Source of the DNA: Sequoia sempervirens
Lineage: Eukaryota; Streptophyta; Pinopsida; Cupressales; Cupressaceae
Direction of reading: 5' to 3'
NCBI GenBank assembly: GCA_007258455.2
Contig: VDFB02047230.1
Span: 152,941,797 to 153,005,796 of the forward strand
Length of the DNA: 64,000 nucleotides
Translations under genes and position numbers: made by a program
In this document: positions 11,717 through 23,985 of the stretch, piece by piece
How the letters are laid out: each line of letters begins with the position of its first letter
Position numbering within the stretch: position 1 is the first letter of the stretch
The notes under the pieces: model-generated
Databases searched by the model: none
Seen by the model: the letters and a program-made list of their open reading frames with translations, nothing else
Told to the model about the DNA's origin: nothing

Positions 11717-12280
11717 CTAATTATCTTTTGATGTAGTCGACCTTGAAAGAATATCTGCAACATTGGCCTTCCCTAGCTTATCCACAATGGTTATATCAAA
11801 CTCCTGCATCAATAATAACCATCTTTCCAATCTACCTATGATCAAAGGTTTATTCATGAGATACCTAATGGCTTCATGATCATTGTGCACAAATATTTTG
11901 TAACCTGTTATGTAATGCCTGAATTTGTTCAAGGCATAAATCATTGCCAACATTTCTTTTTCTGCCACAATATAGTTGAATTCAGCTCCTTGCAAATTTT
12001 TGCTTACAAAATAAGTGGCATTGTCAATAGCTCCTTCTTTTTGTCCTAAGACTACTCCTATGGCATAATCTGATGCATTAGTATGGATGTGGAGAGGAAG
12101 CTCCCAATTAGGTCCTTTGAGTACAAGAGCATGATTCAAAGCTACCTTTAAGTTAGAAAATGCCTTGTCACAAGCTTCAATCCACTGGAATTCAACATCT
12201 ATAGTGAGAAGAGTATACAATGGTGCTGCTACCTTGCTGAAATCCTTGATGAAATGCCTATAATATCCTACATGGCCCAA
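11717..12280 (-). pseudogene. RNase H domain of the gypsy element
   Basis: A 187-codon open stretch carries the Ty3/gypsy RNase H pattern, including HTNASDYAIGVVLGQ, YFVSKNLQGAEFNY, AEKEMLAMIYAL and NDHEAIRYL, ending with LGKANVADILSR. The normally invariant first Asp (usual TDAS) is Asn here, consistent with one G-to-A change. This would abolish or cripple the nuclease. It directly follows reverse transcriptase on the same strand. Confidence 0.9.
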
Positions 12281-12299
12281 GAAACTCCTCTAACATCCT

Positions 12300-13184
12300 T
12301 CTATTTTGTAGGTGTGGGCAGATTTGTGATCACCTCAATCTTTGCAGGATCTACTTGAATTCCCTTATGGGAGATGTAGTGGCCAAGAACTACACCTTCC
12401 TACATCATCATGAAGCACTTTTCACTATTTAAGGAAAAAATTTGGTCTTCACATCTCTATAGGAATCTCCTAAGATTTTCCAAGGCTTGATTAAAATCAA
12501 CACCATAAGTGGTAAAGTCATCCATATAAATTTCCATGCAATCATGAGAAATGTTTGAAAATATGCTAATGATTGCCCTCTGAAAAGTTGCAGGTGCATT
12601 GCATAAGCCAAATGGGAGTACCAAGTAGGCATAGGTCCCCCATGGATAGGTAAATTTGGTCTTCTCCTGGTCCTCTGGTGCAATTTGGATATGGTTATAG
12701 CCACTGAATCCATCTAGAAAATAAAAGTATTGCTTTCATGTGTGTCCAAAACTTGATCGATGAAAGGTAAGGGAAAATGGTCCTTCTTTGTGGCAACATT
12801 AAGTTCCCTATAATCAACACAAACTCACAATTTCCCTCCTTTCTTGGGAATAATAACTAATGGAGACACCCATTGGCCATCTGAAATGGGGTAGATAAAT
12901 CCCGTATCTAGTAATTTCTACAGTTCCCCTTTTATAATTTCTCTTAGTGCAAGGTTAATTCTTCTTTGTGGCTGCCTCACTGGGGTGCAATCATCTTTGT
13001 TATAAATTTTGTGTATACAAATTTTATGGTCTAATCTCTTTATATCATGATAATCCCACACAAATGCATGTTGATGGGTCCTTAATAAGTTTTCCAATAA
13101 CAATTGTTGTTCTTCACTTAATTTGTTGTTAACATTTAGATACTTTCCTTCTAACACCTGTACTTGTGTAGTTGAATCTATCAT
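12300..13184 (-). pseudogene. Reverse transcriptase of the gypsy element
   Basis: 13184-12918 is the N-terminal segment (LDHKICIHKIY, QPQRRINLALREIIKGEL). The palm follows in a frame with stops: NHIQIAPEDQEKTKF, then LPFGLCNAPATFQRA, then the active site YMDDFTTYG at about 12529-12503, then GVVLGHYISHKGIQVDP. The catalytic YMDD is intact although the reading frame is broken. It is typical of Ty3/gypsy polymerases. The long open frame 12713-12429 in another phase is a shadow of this domain. Confidence 0.9.
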
Positions 13185-13397
13185 AGTTGCTTCATTAACA
13201 CATGGTACCTATAGTTCATATGGCAGCAATGTATGGGACATACCTTTTTCTGCAAGAGGTATGTCTGTATGAACAATAGTTGTAGGAAGAGCAAGAAAAA
13301 GTGTCTTGACTAAAGTAACAGAATGAGAAGATGATGCTTCCTCTACTTCACAATGGTTTTGAATGATGTTATCCAATACTTCATCCTCATCTTGAAG

Positions 13398-14955
13398 CTA
13401 CATGAAAGAGATTCTACCTAACATCATAAGCAGCACCACAAAATTAACTTCCTTGACCTTTTCACCAACATGTGGCCATATAGGATTATCCTCATCATGA
13501 GATGGCTGAGCAGGAGAATAAAGAACAAACCTTTTAGTGCTCTTCCCATCTGAAATGGTCATGTCACCTGACCAACATCCAATATATACATTTGTAGTTG
13601 CTAACCATGGCCTTCCAAGAATAAAGAGATACTTGCCTAGTGTAGCCTTAGGATAAATAATCATGAAGTCTACTGGGTACTCCTAGGAGTCAAACTACCA
13701 CAAGATCCTCAACTATACCATCAGGCTTAATAGTAGAACTATCAACAAGTTGTAGGATAGTAGGAGTAGATCTCATGCTTTCAATGTTTAGTTGTTGTAG
13801 GATTTCCTTGGTCATTACATTTATTGTTGCCCCTAAATAAATCAGAGCATTCTTTATTTGGATCTCATTTATAACAACTTCTACCATAGGACTACCTAGG
13901 CCATTTTACTTGGGGATAGTCACTTTTCCAAACTTGATGTTAGCTAGTTGTCCCACCACATGAATTCTAGTTGGATATTTCTTTTTCCTACCTGGCTTCT
14001 TGAGGAATTCTCCCTTGATTTCCTTTCCATACATTGGAACATCCTTTATGGCCTAGAATAGAGGGATCTAGACACATATATGCTTCAACTGATCCAAGAT
14101 ATCAAAAGTTATATCCTATTTTTCTTCCTTCTTCTTGGAAACTTCCAACCTATAAGGAAATGGTGGTTCTTGTTTGGTCTATTTGACTCAAGTGGATTGG
14201 TTCAATATTTTTAGGTGCACTTGGCTGAATGGGATCATTTAGAGGTTCCTCCTCCTCTTCCACAGGAAGCTTAGTGATAATGGGCTTGGAAGGGGTTGGT
14301 AGAGTAGTTACTGAATGCAAGTGGATGTCATTTACGCTCACAACATATGTAGGGAATTTATTTGAATTGGTAGAGTGTTCAGGCTACTATTGTGGTTTCT
14401 TATTTGGATTGGGTGTGGGTTGAGCTGGTAGCTAAGTAGGTTTAGGTGCATTTGAGCTTGAATTAGAAGGTGGAGGCATTATGGTAGGCTACTAGGGTTG
14501 AAAAGGTGGTTGCATGTAATTGGTTGTCTAGGTAGGCCATTTATGTCCTCCCCTCCATTTATTTGTTTGCTTCCAATTTCCTGGAGGTGGTTGCTAATGC
14601 CCTTGAAATTGTTGCCAATTCCCCTGAGGTTGCTACCACTAGGGTGGAGATTTTTTATGATTGGGACAAGCATTTGGAGGGTTACTCCAAGGCTGTGGTG
14701 GATATCCTCCATAGCTAGATGGATATGGGGGCTGCCATTGGTTGCCAAATGAATAGGAATTGAAATATATCCCATCATAAGAGAGTGGATATGGTGGCAT
14801 ACCTTATCTTGGGGCCCAAGGCCTCCTTTGTGCAACATAGTAGACTTGGTCTTCTTCAATCTATATTGGCTTGAACTTGGGTGCAATATACTTCCCTTCA
14901 ACATTGGCTACCATCTTACATCTGCAGTCCTTCTTTTGTTTGCAATGAGGGCAAT
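13398..14955 (-). pseudogene. Gag-pol linker and aspartic protease of the gypsy element
   Basis: The region starts near 14955 with a Cys-rich motif (CPHCKQKKDCRCK) and a Pro/Gln/Tyr-rich linker, then a protease-like domain at 13887-13690. The expected catalytic DLGA/DTGA box reads ALIYLGATINVM, so the catalytic Asp is replaced by Tyr. 13664-13398 continues with a LFILGRPWLATTNVYI flap-like segment. Stops separate the pieces. The lost Asp means the protease is inactive. Confidence 0.75.
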
Positions 14956-15944
14956 ACTCTGCCAACATTGCCTCTACCTCCTCTTCTTCTTGGCTTGAAG
15001 TGTATCTAGTTGAGTAGATAGATTGTTTATAATGTCTTGCTTGAAGTCTTCCAGCAAATGAGTAATCTTCATTCTTGAAACTCCACTGGTAGTTGACTTA
15101 CCCATGGAAATTGGTAAGCTCTCTCTTTCTTTGAAGCTTCCCTAGAGTATTTTTTCCATATTTTCTTGATATCTTCCCAAGGAACTTGGGAGATATCTCT
15201 TCCTCCCATCAGGTCCAAGGCATCGGTGAAGTTGTCATTGATTCCTCTCAGGAAAAGAAACTTTTGTGAGTCTTCATTGAGTGTATGGTGTGGATATTTT
15301 TGTAGGAAAAATAGAAACCTTGCAATATAATCCTCCAGGCTCTCATCTTTCTTTTGCTGCATACTAAAAATGTCACCTCCTCTCATGTCACTTCCCTTGC
15401 AATATTCCTTGTATTTCTCAAGGAATTTTTTCTCCATGTCTTCCCAAGTTTCCACAGTATCTCTACCTAGGCTCATGAACCATCTTAATGCAACTTCTTT
15501 CAGAGTGGTAGGAAATAGCTTAAGCTTATGGGCATCCATGGTATAATCATAACTCCTGCAGAGTATGTCGAACTCAAACAAAAAGGTATCAGGATCTTCT
15601 GTGACAAGTCCATAAAACTTGGGGAGTGCTGAAGCATAGATGTTTTTGATATTGTCAACTTCATTCTAATGGGAAATGGGGAAAGAAAAAATTAGTTAGT
15701 TAGGTATGTTCCTATTTGCATCACCCATTCCTGCTTGATGTACTTCCAAAGCAAAGGGATTCTCAAGCTGATTTTGGACTTAAGAGGAGACTTCAGAGCT
15801 AGTCAAATTAGGAAATGCATCAACAAATGGGTGTGGATCTTCTTCTTCTTCTCTTGGAAAGTTCTGATATTCAACTAGCTAGAATGCATTAGGATTGTTA
15901 GGAAAGAATCTCCCATAAGCATCCCTTCTCCTTCTTTTATGCAT
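14956..15944 (-). pseudogene. Gag of the gypsy element
   Basis: The probable start is the ATG at 15944-15942 (MHKRRRRDAYGRFF), followed by a stop-interrupted N-terminal part. An uninterrupted 170-codon core at 15581-15069 carries the retrotransposon Gag motif (KLKLFPTTLKEVALRWF, ETWEDMEKKFLEKY, DESLEDYIARFLFFLQKYP). This is the capsid-like domain that packages element RNA. Only stop codons and no clear frameshift break the N-terminal part. Confidence 0.88.
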
Positions 15945-16102
15945 GTGCTATCAACTCACTATTAGCCAGCTCACACAAAGAATTGATAAAGAATTAGGGG
16001 GGTCATTACTTCCTAAATGAGGGTATACTAAGAACAACTTCTAGAAACACTACAACAGGAAAAACTACCAATGACTCCAAAGAACTCCCTCGTTTGACAC
16101 CA

Positions 16103-16120
16103 TCCTCGACAACGGTGCCA
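16103..16120 (-). promoter_or_regulatory. Primer-binding site, tRNA-Asp type
   Basis: On the minus strand, TGGCACCGTTGTCGAGGA lies four bases after the end of the 5' LTR. It differs from the complement of plant tRNA-Asp (TGGCGCCGTTGCCGGGGA) at three sites, all transitions in CG or CNG context. This is the PBS type reported for Athila-group elements. Confidence 0.85.
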
Positions 16121-16124
16121 AAAA

Positions 16125-17327
16125 TGTCTGCCTCCTACAATGATTCAACAACTAGGCCTTTACATTCAGGATTCAAAGATTGGAAATCTAACCTAAATAG
16201 CCATTTCAATAATCATGAAGGTGCATTTAACTTGTTAGCCAAGTATGTGCACTAGGAACCTAAAGTAGCCAATTTCATTCTACAGATAAGAAAGAAACAA
16301 TGCTAAAAGTAAATTTCTTAGAAAGGAATAACATGAATGCTAACCATTAATCAAAAATTACACCAAGCTGAAATGCATGACAAAAATGAAAATTTGAGCA
16401 ACAAATAGGGCACTACTCTGTCTACTTTGGCTACAGGAATAGTCACATAAAGGAATTCTAGTGGCTATAGGAATAGTCGCTGCCAGATTTTTAACTAATT
16501 ACTAAACAACAAGTAATACTAAACTAATATTAAACTAAAATATGGATTACTCACCAAGTGGGCCCCCTTGGATAAGTATCCTCTAAAAAAAATGAGAACT
16601 TGGAGGCTCGAACTCATAACTTTATTTTATTCACTATAAATCATGAGTACAAAAGAGTAATATATTTGTATTGCTAAAAAACTCAAGAATGCAATTACAA
16701 TATAAAATCACGCAACCTCTAGAGAAGGGGCATCAAATCTTTATTTATAATATAAACTAAACAAGGCAATCAACTCCACAAACTAGGAGGACTCCATTTA
16801 GGGAAAACAAAGAAAGTGGGGTGGTGGTTATGCATGCATGGAATCCGGTTAGGCATGCATGTCCAACCATAGATTTATTGTTGCACTAATGTACACATTT
16901 TCTCAAAATCAATAATGACCACTATAAGGTAGTTACGTTTGGTTTACATGAGGAATATCATGTCATCATCCTCCTTTGACATTTGAATGATTCCCTTAGT
17001 GGGCGTTATGGTGCATGCCCAGCTGGCAGTGTCTTCCTCAATTTAGCATCCTCAAATTAAATCTGCATGGCAATGTTAGTACACACAATAATTGCATATT
17101 TGTAACCACCTTAAGGAACATTCATTAATCACTTGAAAAATTAATATAGATAGTCCATTTAACATGCCATTATCATTAAAGGTTTGCAGAAATAAGATTA
17201 AGCCCAATGTCTATAGTTTGAGGAAAATATCATTAAAGTATCAACACTTAATGTCAAAGTCCATGATAACTTCAATAACTAGATCACAAATTCTACCCAA
17301 AAATGAGACCATAAACTAGACTCAACA
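16125..17327 (-). repeat. 5' LTR of the nested gypsy element
   Basis: Plus-strand ends are TGTCTGCCTCC and GACTCAACA, giving TGTTGAGTC...GACA on the element strand. It pairs with 5894-7124 and is flanked outside by the ATGTG duplication. Confidence 0.92.
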
Positions 17328-17332
17328 ATGTG
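17328..17332. repeat. Target-site duplication, right copy (ATGTG)
   Basis: It matches 5889-5893 exactly, directly after the LTR tip AACA. Confidence 0.9.
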
Positions 17333-17520
17333 CACGATCATGATGGGCCAAAAAGTGGTGATGTGAAAATAGTTGCATTTTGCATCCACCAAAAAATGTG
17401 AAAATCCCAAGTTGACTTTTTTTTGGGTTGGATGTCAGTACATTTCTCCAAAGCAATGCCCAAAGCAAAAAATCTCAAATTGAATATCTTATCCAAATTG
17501 GATATTTGATTTGGGTCGGG
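17333..17520. other. Pre-insertion sequence continuing from 5888
   Basis: With the gypsy element removed, 5893 joins 17333. No clear reading frame continues from the zinc-knuckle fragment; one frame (HDHDGPKSGDVKIV) stays open briefly. Nothing else is recognised before the TATA box at 17521. Confidence 0.4.
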
Positions 17521-17528
17521 TATAAATA
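17521..17528 (+). promoter_or_regulatory. TATA box of an unknown locus
   Basis: TATAAATA in GGTCGGGTATAAATAGG lies about 110 bp upstream of a good splice donor (CAAG/GTAAGT at 17641) and about 460 bp upstream of an ATG. A duplicated GATATCCGATT occurs in the probable first exon. Confidence 0.45.
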
Positions 17529-17689
17529 GGTATAAGCGGCCATTTAAAATAATTCCAAATCATTTTAAACAGTTGAAAACATAGTGAGCATGACCTGGGG
17601 CGATTCGATATCCGATTCGAGTTGATATCCGATTTGCAAGGTAAGTTTTTGTTCTTTTTTTTAATTGATTTTTCTTCTAGTTTTGTATA

Positions 17690-17925
17690 ATTTTAACTAG
17701 TTTTTTATGGATTTTTATTAAAAAGTAGGTTTTTTTATGGATTTTATTAAAAACTAGAGTTCTTAATAGATTTTTATTAAAAACTAGTGTTTTTTTACAT
17801 ATTTTTATTAAAAACTACTGTTGTTTATGGATTTTTATTACAAACTAGAGTTTGTTATGGATTTTTATTAAAAAGTAGGGTTTTTTATGGATTTTTATTA
17901 AACACTAGGGTTTTTTTACAATAAT
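17690..17925 (+). repeat. Intronic AT-rich tandem repeat
   Basis: About seven units of 30-40 bp share TTTTTATGGATTTTTATT followed by AAAAACTAG or a variant. They fill most of the first intron of the unknown locus. Confidence 0.8.
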
Positions 17926-17984
17926 TTCATTTATATTGTGTAATTTCAATTAGATTAATTCAATTTTAACTTCAATCAGGTATT

Positions 17985-18494
17985 ATGGTTGAGAATGAAA
18001 ATGTACAAATGCCAAAGTCTCCACCACCTCTGCGCCCATCAATTGAAGAGTTAGTTGATGAAAAATTGGAGCAATTGAGGGTCATTTGTGATGTTTATTA
18101 GACAATCCCTTGATTATCCCAGATGACAAGCACATTGAAGGAAATAATTAAAAATATAGAAACCCTCTCCACCCAACATAATGCCATTCTTTCATGGCAA
18201 GAAACCATGAGAGAATATTACTCCTGTGGATTGTCTTACGAAGATGTGAAAGATCTCGAAATAACAAAAGCCCGAATAGCCTCTTTATTTGTTGACCCCT
18301 GCACCGATCTACCAGTTAATGCTAATAAACCAAAACTTTCTATAAAATGGTGCATGAATAAGGACATTGTAGATAAATTTTGGGATTGTTGGTGGATGGA
18401 TTTTGATAAACCACCCAACAACAATATTGATGTACCATTTTACTTTATTAAAAAATTATATGCTGAGTTTGTGTTAGGGAATCATGTCAATTAA
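17985..18494 (+). pseudogene. Main coding exon of the unknown 17.5-20 kb locus
   Basis: A 170-codon frame begins MVENENVQMPKSPPPLRP, contains two internal stops (18099 and 18111, one frame, no shift) and an uninterrupted 123-codon part from 18123. The protein is hydrophilic, with a predicted helical ELVDEKLEQLR segment and an aromatic C-terminus. No family is recognised. Confidence 0.45.
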
Positions 18495-20440
18495 TTTGAC
18501 ATTAAACCCTTCTAGGGCATCGGTGGAGGTATGCCCTAGGATAGACTAGGGGTAGTTAGAGTAGTCCAGGGTTCATATGTTCCCCCTCCTCCCCTTGCTT
18601 AGCCAGCTCTAGTACATCATCCAGATATTATCGAGGATGTAGCCACAGACTATCTGGCTATTCACTCTTTGAGTGATCTTTTTGGTTTCCCATACTACTA
18701 TAGTAGCTCAACCACACGCTCATGATGTTGGCAATGGATCGAGTGTTGTTGCATCATCCTCCTCAATTCCACATATCTGTGTGACATACTTGCACTATGT
18801 GCCACCAGATATGCTTGGGTCCTCTTATACAACTCATTGAGCATCCTTTGGACACTTCTAATTATGGCCTCCATGATGTGGACATTATAGGAGATCATAG
18901 GTAGGAGAGTGGAGTGCACCCTATAGATTCCTCTCTTGCTAGAGAGGGGAATGTTGGAATAGTTACACAAGTAAGATTTAAGTTGTAAATTCATAACTTG
19001 CATTTGTTTTTAAATGAATATTAATAAGAGATAGTATCAAGTACTAATATTTATTTACATGGTCTATTTAATAGTTGATGTCTGAGGAGGATCTTACACA
19101 AGTGACTGATAGCACCCTTAGGGCCATTTTATTTGGCCTCAACATGCACACAATATATATTTTTGCACTCACTTGTTTATATTTTTTTACTATATAATTG
19201 CTTTTCATTTGAATTGTCATTAATGAAATTATATATTAACTTATATGTTTATCTTATTTTCCTCTTGTAGGAAACACTTAGTGCGAGTGAGGTGCAACAT
19301 TGTTCAGACTATGGAGGCACAATGGTAGATAAGTGAAAGGTAATTGAACTCAAATTCAATTGAATTAAGATTTTTAATATCTTATATTGATTATACATAC
19401 ATCGACATAGATTGGTAGTTTCATATGTAATTGTCATATTTATGTACAAGTGGTTATGAGATATACATCCTTGTTGACAAGTGTCACAATGCTTGAAGGA
19501 GTAGGTATTGGAACACTTCAAGGAGTAGGTGTTGAAACACCTCAAGGAGGAGGTGTCAAAACACCTAAAGGAGATAAAGAAAAAGAGATTCCTAAAGAGG
19601 CATGTGTTTATTTTATTTTGTGTTTGGTAAATATGTTCCTATTACCGACAATTGTATGCTAACTTGTATCAAATTTATCTTTTTTTTCACATATAAAGAT
19701 TAACATTTCAAAAGTTGGTTTGCTTAGTTCTTTGAGAGGGACATATTCTAGGAATTTTGGCCCTTTGAAGAGAAGTATATTTGAGATAATCAAGATTTTA
19801 AGTTTAGAGTTCAATTATAATTCAATGTATATTGATTTTGATGTTAATTATTTGATTTTAAATTATATAGTATAACTAATATCAATTGTGGTTTGAATTT
19901 TTCTTGTGCAGCTACCTTCAGAGCCAAAGAGTGCTTCAAAGAGGCTTCATTTTGATGATCCACCAGTAGTTTAGGATGAGATAGGAATTTTAGCATGTAA
20001 ATTTTGAATAGATATCGAGATGGCATATGCCACATTTTGTAAAACTTTGTTTGAGTTGGCATTGATGGTATTTTTGTATATGGACATACATTTGATTATT
20101 GGATAATTTGATATATAGAAGTTGACAATCGAAATAACTTGTTCCTCATGTGCATGATTAAACTCTTCAAAAATTTAATCTTGAGCAATGTTTAAATATC
20201 AATATACAATAGCATAAAAAATAATGGTTATATTATGTAGTTTAAATTCATATCATTGATTACATTGCACTACACATCTTTCAAATTCAAAGAATTACTT
20301 CACATTGCATAACTAACAACTAGATGTTGATAGATGAAAAAAATTCAATTACAAGATAGTTTTTACAAAGTCAACCTAAGTAGTTATGCAATTACTTCAC
20401 ATTGCATAACTAATAACTAGGGGCAGCTGTCAATTGAATT

Positions 20441-21319
20441 TTCTTGTCATGGCATTCTATGAGACCACATTTCTTTCAAGCATTTTTTCAAATAGCTCAC
20501 TACCTTTTTTATGCTACCACATTTTTCATACATGTCTACCAAAGCTTTATATCAAACAGTTCATTGGCTTGTTGCTATGGCTAAAATCCTAAAACAACTG
20601 CTTTCAAACAAGCTATGGATGCTTGTAAAAATTATATCAAAGCATAATAGTAAGCAAAAGCATAGACAAGGCAATGAGCTATTTGAAAAAATGCATCAAA
20701 GAAATGAGGTCTCATGGTGATGGAATGCCATGACAATCAAAAGAAATTTTGATTCTCATGGCATTCCATCACTATGAAACCTCATTTATTTGAGGCATTT
20801 TTTCAAACAGTTGACTTCCTTGTTGATTTTCATGGCATTCCATCACCATGAGACCTCATTTCGTTGAGGCATTTTTTCAAACAGTTCACTGCCTTGTCTA
20901 TGCTACCACATTTTTCATACATGTCTATCAAACATTTCATTGCCTTGCTACTATGGCTAAAAGCCTAAAAAAAGTTCTTTTGAACAAGCTATGGATGCTT
21001 GGAAAGAATCTATCAAAGCATAATAGTAAGCAATAGCATAGACAAGGTAATGAACTATTTAAAAAAAATGCCTCAAAGAAATGTGGTATCATGGTGATGG
21101 AATGCCATGACAAGAAAATTGCTATAGATTGTCATGACATTCCATTACCATGAGACCATATTTTTTTGAGGCATTTTTTCAAATAGTTCACTACCTTGTT
21201 TATGATACCACATTTTTCATATGTCTACCAAAGCATTTTATCAAATAGTTCACTTCCTTTCTACTATGGCTAAAAGCCTAAAATAGGTGCTTTCAAACAA
21301 GCTATATGGATGCTTGGAA
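20441..21319. repeat. Inverted-repeat array of PPR-gene fragments, part 1
   Basis: Roughly 110-bp arms alternate in orientation: minus at 20441-20560, plus 20636-20740, minus 20752-20815, minus 20828-20945, plus 21008-21110, minus 21125-21250. In the minus arms the reverse strand reads ALVDMYEKCGSIDKA, and in a neighbouring phase ELFEKMPQRNEVSW. These are consecutive parts of the PLS-class pentatricopeptide repeat consensus. The arms I checked share the same frameshift after SIDKA and the same extra TGATGG after VSW, so a pseudogene fragment was amplified rather than a working gene. Adjacent arms can fold into long hairpins. Confidence 0.75.
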
Positions 21320-23985
21320 AATGGTGCAGGAGCACCTTAGAAACAAAGGACTAGTTGATGCTTATTTGATGCAACCAAGGATGGAAAACCACTCACTTTC
21401 ACAATACAAGGGATTCCTAACAACGTTTCTTTTTACAAACTCAATCTGGACTTATTTTCCAATCTTTCACCTAAGTTTGTAGGTCAGGAGCTCCAATTTT
21501 CTCAACTTAACTCTCAGATCTCTTTAACAACTCTTGCAACTAATCATCATTCTAGAAACCCATTTTAGTCCCCTTCAACATACTTCCAACTCACATAGGA
21601 CTCCTTTGGAACAACTTTCACAAATCATGCAAACTACGCTGCTCAACCTAGCTAAATAGGCCAAATTTCCAAAGAAACCACCCTTGGAACACTTCAAAAA
21701 CCCTAAAAATTGTTGGGGCAGCACTAAATAGATGACAAAACCTCAAATTTTCCCATTTATCCTCTAGAACTCGCTCTCTAAGACCCTATTCCACAAAACC
21801 CTTAAATTGCTCAAATTTGGCAAGGGTTTATTGAAAAACCTACTTGCAGACTTCCCAAAACTTTACCACCAACTCCAACACCCTTGAATAACCCTGTAAA
21901 AGCTTAAAAAAACAAGAAAAGTGACTGCCCTCAAACAATTCCCACTTTTACCCTCTCTAACCTCACTTTTTCATGCAAAAACACCCCAAATGCCATCTAG
22001 GGCATCACCAAAAATCATAATCCTGACCTCCCTTGCAGAAGAAACAATGCAAACATGTTTATCTATCCTAGCTAAGCCTATCCACCGAGTTACAACATCA
22101 TAAAGTGGCTAGAAAGCTTTAAATTCCATTTTAAATGCACTCAAACCCTTGGAACAGGGCTCACAGACCGACCTCTAATAAAATGCCTCTTAAATGCACA
22201 AAAATGAATGAAATTACTTCAAACCAAGTTTGTGAAGAATTTAACTCTACTGCCCACTAGTTTCCATTAAAAATAAAGCACAAACACACTGTATAGAACC
22301 GTATAGTACCAAGAAGTTTCAAGAATTTTGGAAAGACACATAAATTTGCATGGAGATAACAAGATTTTATTGATTCTCTTTCAAACTTGGTTTCTCCAAC
22401 CTCAAACTCAAACATAAGAGGCCTTTTAAACATCAAAGACACCAAGTACCATCCCACAACTGACTTCAGCCAATTTTCAAACTTCTTATGGCCATTGAAG
22501 TACAAAATTGCACTTTTTACATATTTTATTGACAACATTTTTGCTCATTTTGCATTATTTTGCAATTTCACCCTCGTAGACTCCTAAAAGATTAGATATG
22601 GTCTACTTAGAACTTATTGAATCCAAAAACATAAACACACACTGAAAAAAATGATATTCAACCTATCTTGACAACTTTTCCAACAAGATTTACAACTTTT
22701 ACAATATGGTCTCAAAAGACCCCAAAGTTGCCAATTACATCAAAAATGGCCTTCATTCACCTTATTTAAACACAAAACACTTAAAAAATTCAGACTCCAT
22801 CACCAAGACCCAACTCTTCATGTAGCAACTAGAGAAAAATCATTGAAATAAGCAAGTGCTCTTGCACCATTAGTGAGTCAAATTTTGAGTTTTAATTTTA
22901 TTGTGTGTTGTTAGTAAGGTCTATTAGACCAAAAATATTGTAATAAAGGCCTTATGGGGTCATTTTTTTGAAAAGATGCTAGAAATAGTATTGAAGTTAC
23001 TTTGTACATCTTGTCAACTTTGCATGTTAGAGGAGGATTAATGCTCTCCCACTCGAATTCTTGCTTGTAACTAATGTAATATGGTGGAAAAAATGTTGAA
23101 AAGCCTCTGACTGATTCAAGGCATGAAGATTGAATGATTTTGAAGTGAATAATAGAAGTTTTCTCTATTTTTCTACAAAATTTATGTTTTCAGAACTTGT
23201 CGAGCTCAGTACGGTTCTGTGCAAAATATTTATGCCAGAAACTCATTGGAATTAGTTATATCTATGTCTTGGATTTCATTTTATTCTTATTTGGCTTGAT
23301 TTCATCATAAATTGAATTAGTTCTAAGTATTTTTTTGTCAAGTGGTATAAAACCCTCATTTTCAAGGGTTGAGATTAGTAAAAATGTAATATCTCATCAT
23401 TCCACCATTGGAATTTTGTGAAAACTGGTGGAATGATGCTTTGTGGGGTGATTTATCATATTTTTTTGGTTGCAAGGCCGAGAAAGTAAGTTTCATGGAT
23501 TTTTTATTGAGCCTTAGCTTGATTTTCTCATGTGTTAAGCAAGGAAATCAAGAGAATAATGTGGATCAACAACTTTTCTAGAAGATTTTGTCAAATAAAT
23601 GTTGGATTCCTATGTTTTTCAACCCAAGGAGTTGGTTGATGAAGTTATTTGGAGTCTGTGAGTTAATTTGAGCATGCCTCTTTTGTAAAAGTGGCCTATT
23701 TAGGCCTAATTACAACACTACAGGTCAGATTAGACCAATTTGTTCCAAAGTAACATCATGAACCTTTTTGATATGTTAAAAAATGTGTTAAAGAATTCTC
23801 AAAAATTTGTTTGTCTTGTATTTAGTCCATCATCTACAATGGAATTGAATGAAAACTAGGTATAGGTGCCCTAGTTTGTGAATAGTTGAAATGGTGCAAA
23901 ACCCCATTGTTGGGTTTGGAGACTTCATCAAAGTTTGAAATTGTGTTAGTTTGAGTTGTGAACTTTCCCACCCCTTTCCTTGTAT
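21320..23985. mobile_element. Insertion splitting the PPR-fragment array; unclassified repeat
   Basis: The PPR unit is interrupted after GCTTGGAAA (21320) and resumes near 23986 with ATCTATCAAA. The inserted 2.7 kb has no long ORF. Its first part (21322-22869) is bounded by a 14-bp inverted pair, TGGTGCAGGAGCAC and GTGCTCTTGCACCA (13 of 14). The second part resembles 27010-27780 (shared phrases such as AAAAGTGGCCTATTT and CAAAGGAAC variants), and the first part looks like a related sequence in reverse orientation. No target duplication is convincing. Confidence 0.45.

Larger units (their letters stand above)
5894..17327 (-). mobile_element. Complete nested Ty3/gypsy retrotransposon, Athila/Tat type
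   Basis: An 11.4 kb element on the minus strand with both LTRs (1231 and 1203 bp) and an exact 5-bp target duplication ATGTG at 5889-5893 and 17328-17332. In minus-strand order it has 5' LTR, a tRNA-Asp-type PBS, gag, protease, reverse transcriptase, RNase H, integrase without a chromodomain, an internal polypurine tract, an extra coiled-coil ORF, a 3' polypurine tract and 3' LTR. The PBS type and the extra ORF after integrase point to the Athila/Tat branch. The LTRs differ at very roughly a tenth of positions by eye, so the insertion is old. The coding region is broken by stops and has lost catalytic residues, so it is not autonomous now. Confidence 0.93.
17550..19974 (+). pseudogene. Degraded multi-exon locus of unknown function
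   Basis: I do not recognise the product. Visible parts are: a non-coding exon ending CAAG/GTAAGT at 17640; an intron; acceptor CAATCAG at 17979; and an ATG at 17985 opening a frame to the stop after 18494. That frame is broken only by a TAG at 18099 and a TGA at 18111, and has a Trp/Asp-rich tail (DKFWDCWWMDFDKPP). Further possible exons in sense are 19271-19339 (69 bp, one TGA, good AG and GT), 19451 to about 19600 with a 24-bp tandem repeat coding for a GVG-type motif, and a terminal exon 19912-19974 after TTGTGCAG, ending SASKRLHFDDPPVV-stop. It could be a host pseudogene or the gene of a DNA transposon. Confidence 0.4.

Noticed and set aside
12429..12713. 94-codon minus frame in the RT region
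   Set aside because: It is an out-of-phase shadow; the true reverse transcriptase reading with YMDD lies in another phase at the same place.
20511..21036. Plus frames with AMAKSLKQVL-type repeats as a protein family
   Set aside because: They read the spacer and the antisense of the PPR arms; similarity between them comes from the inverted repeat itself.
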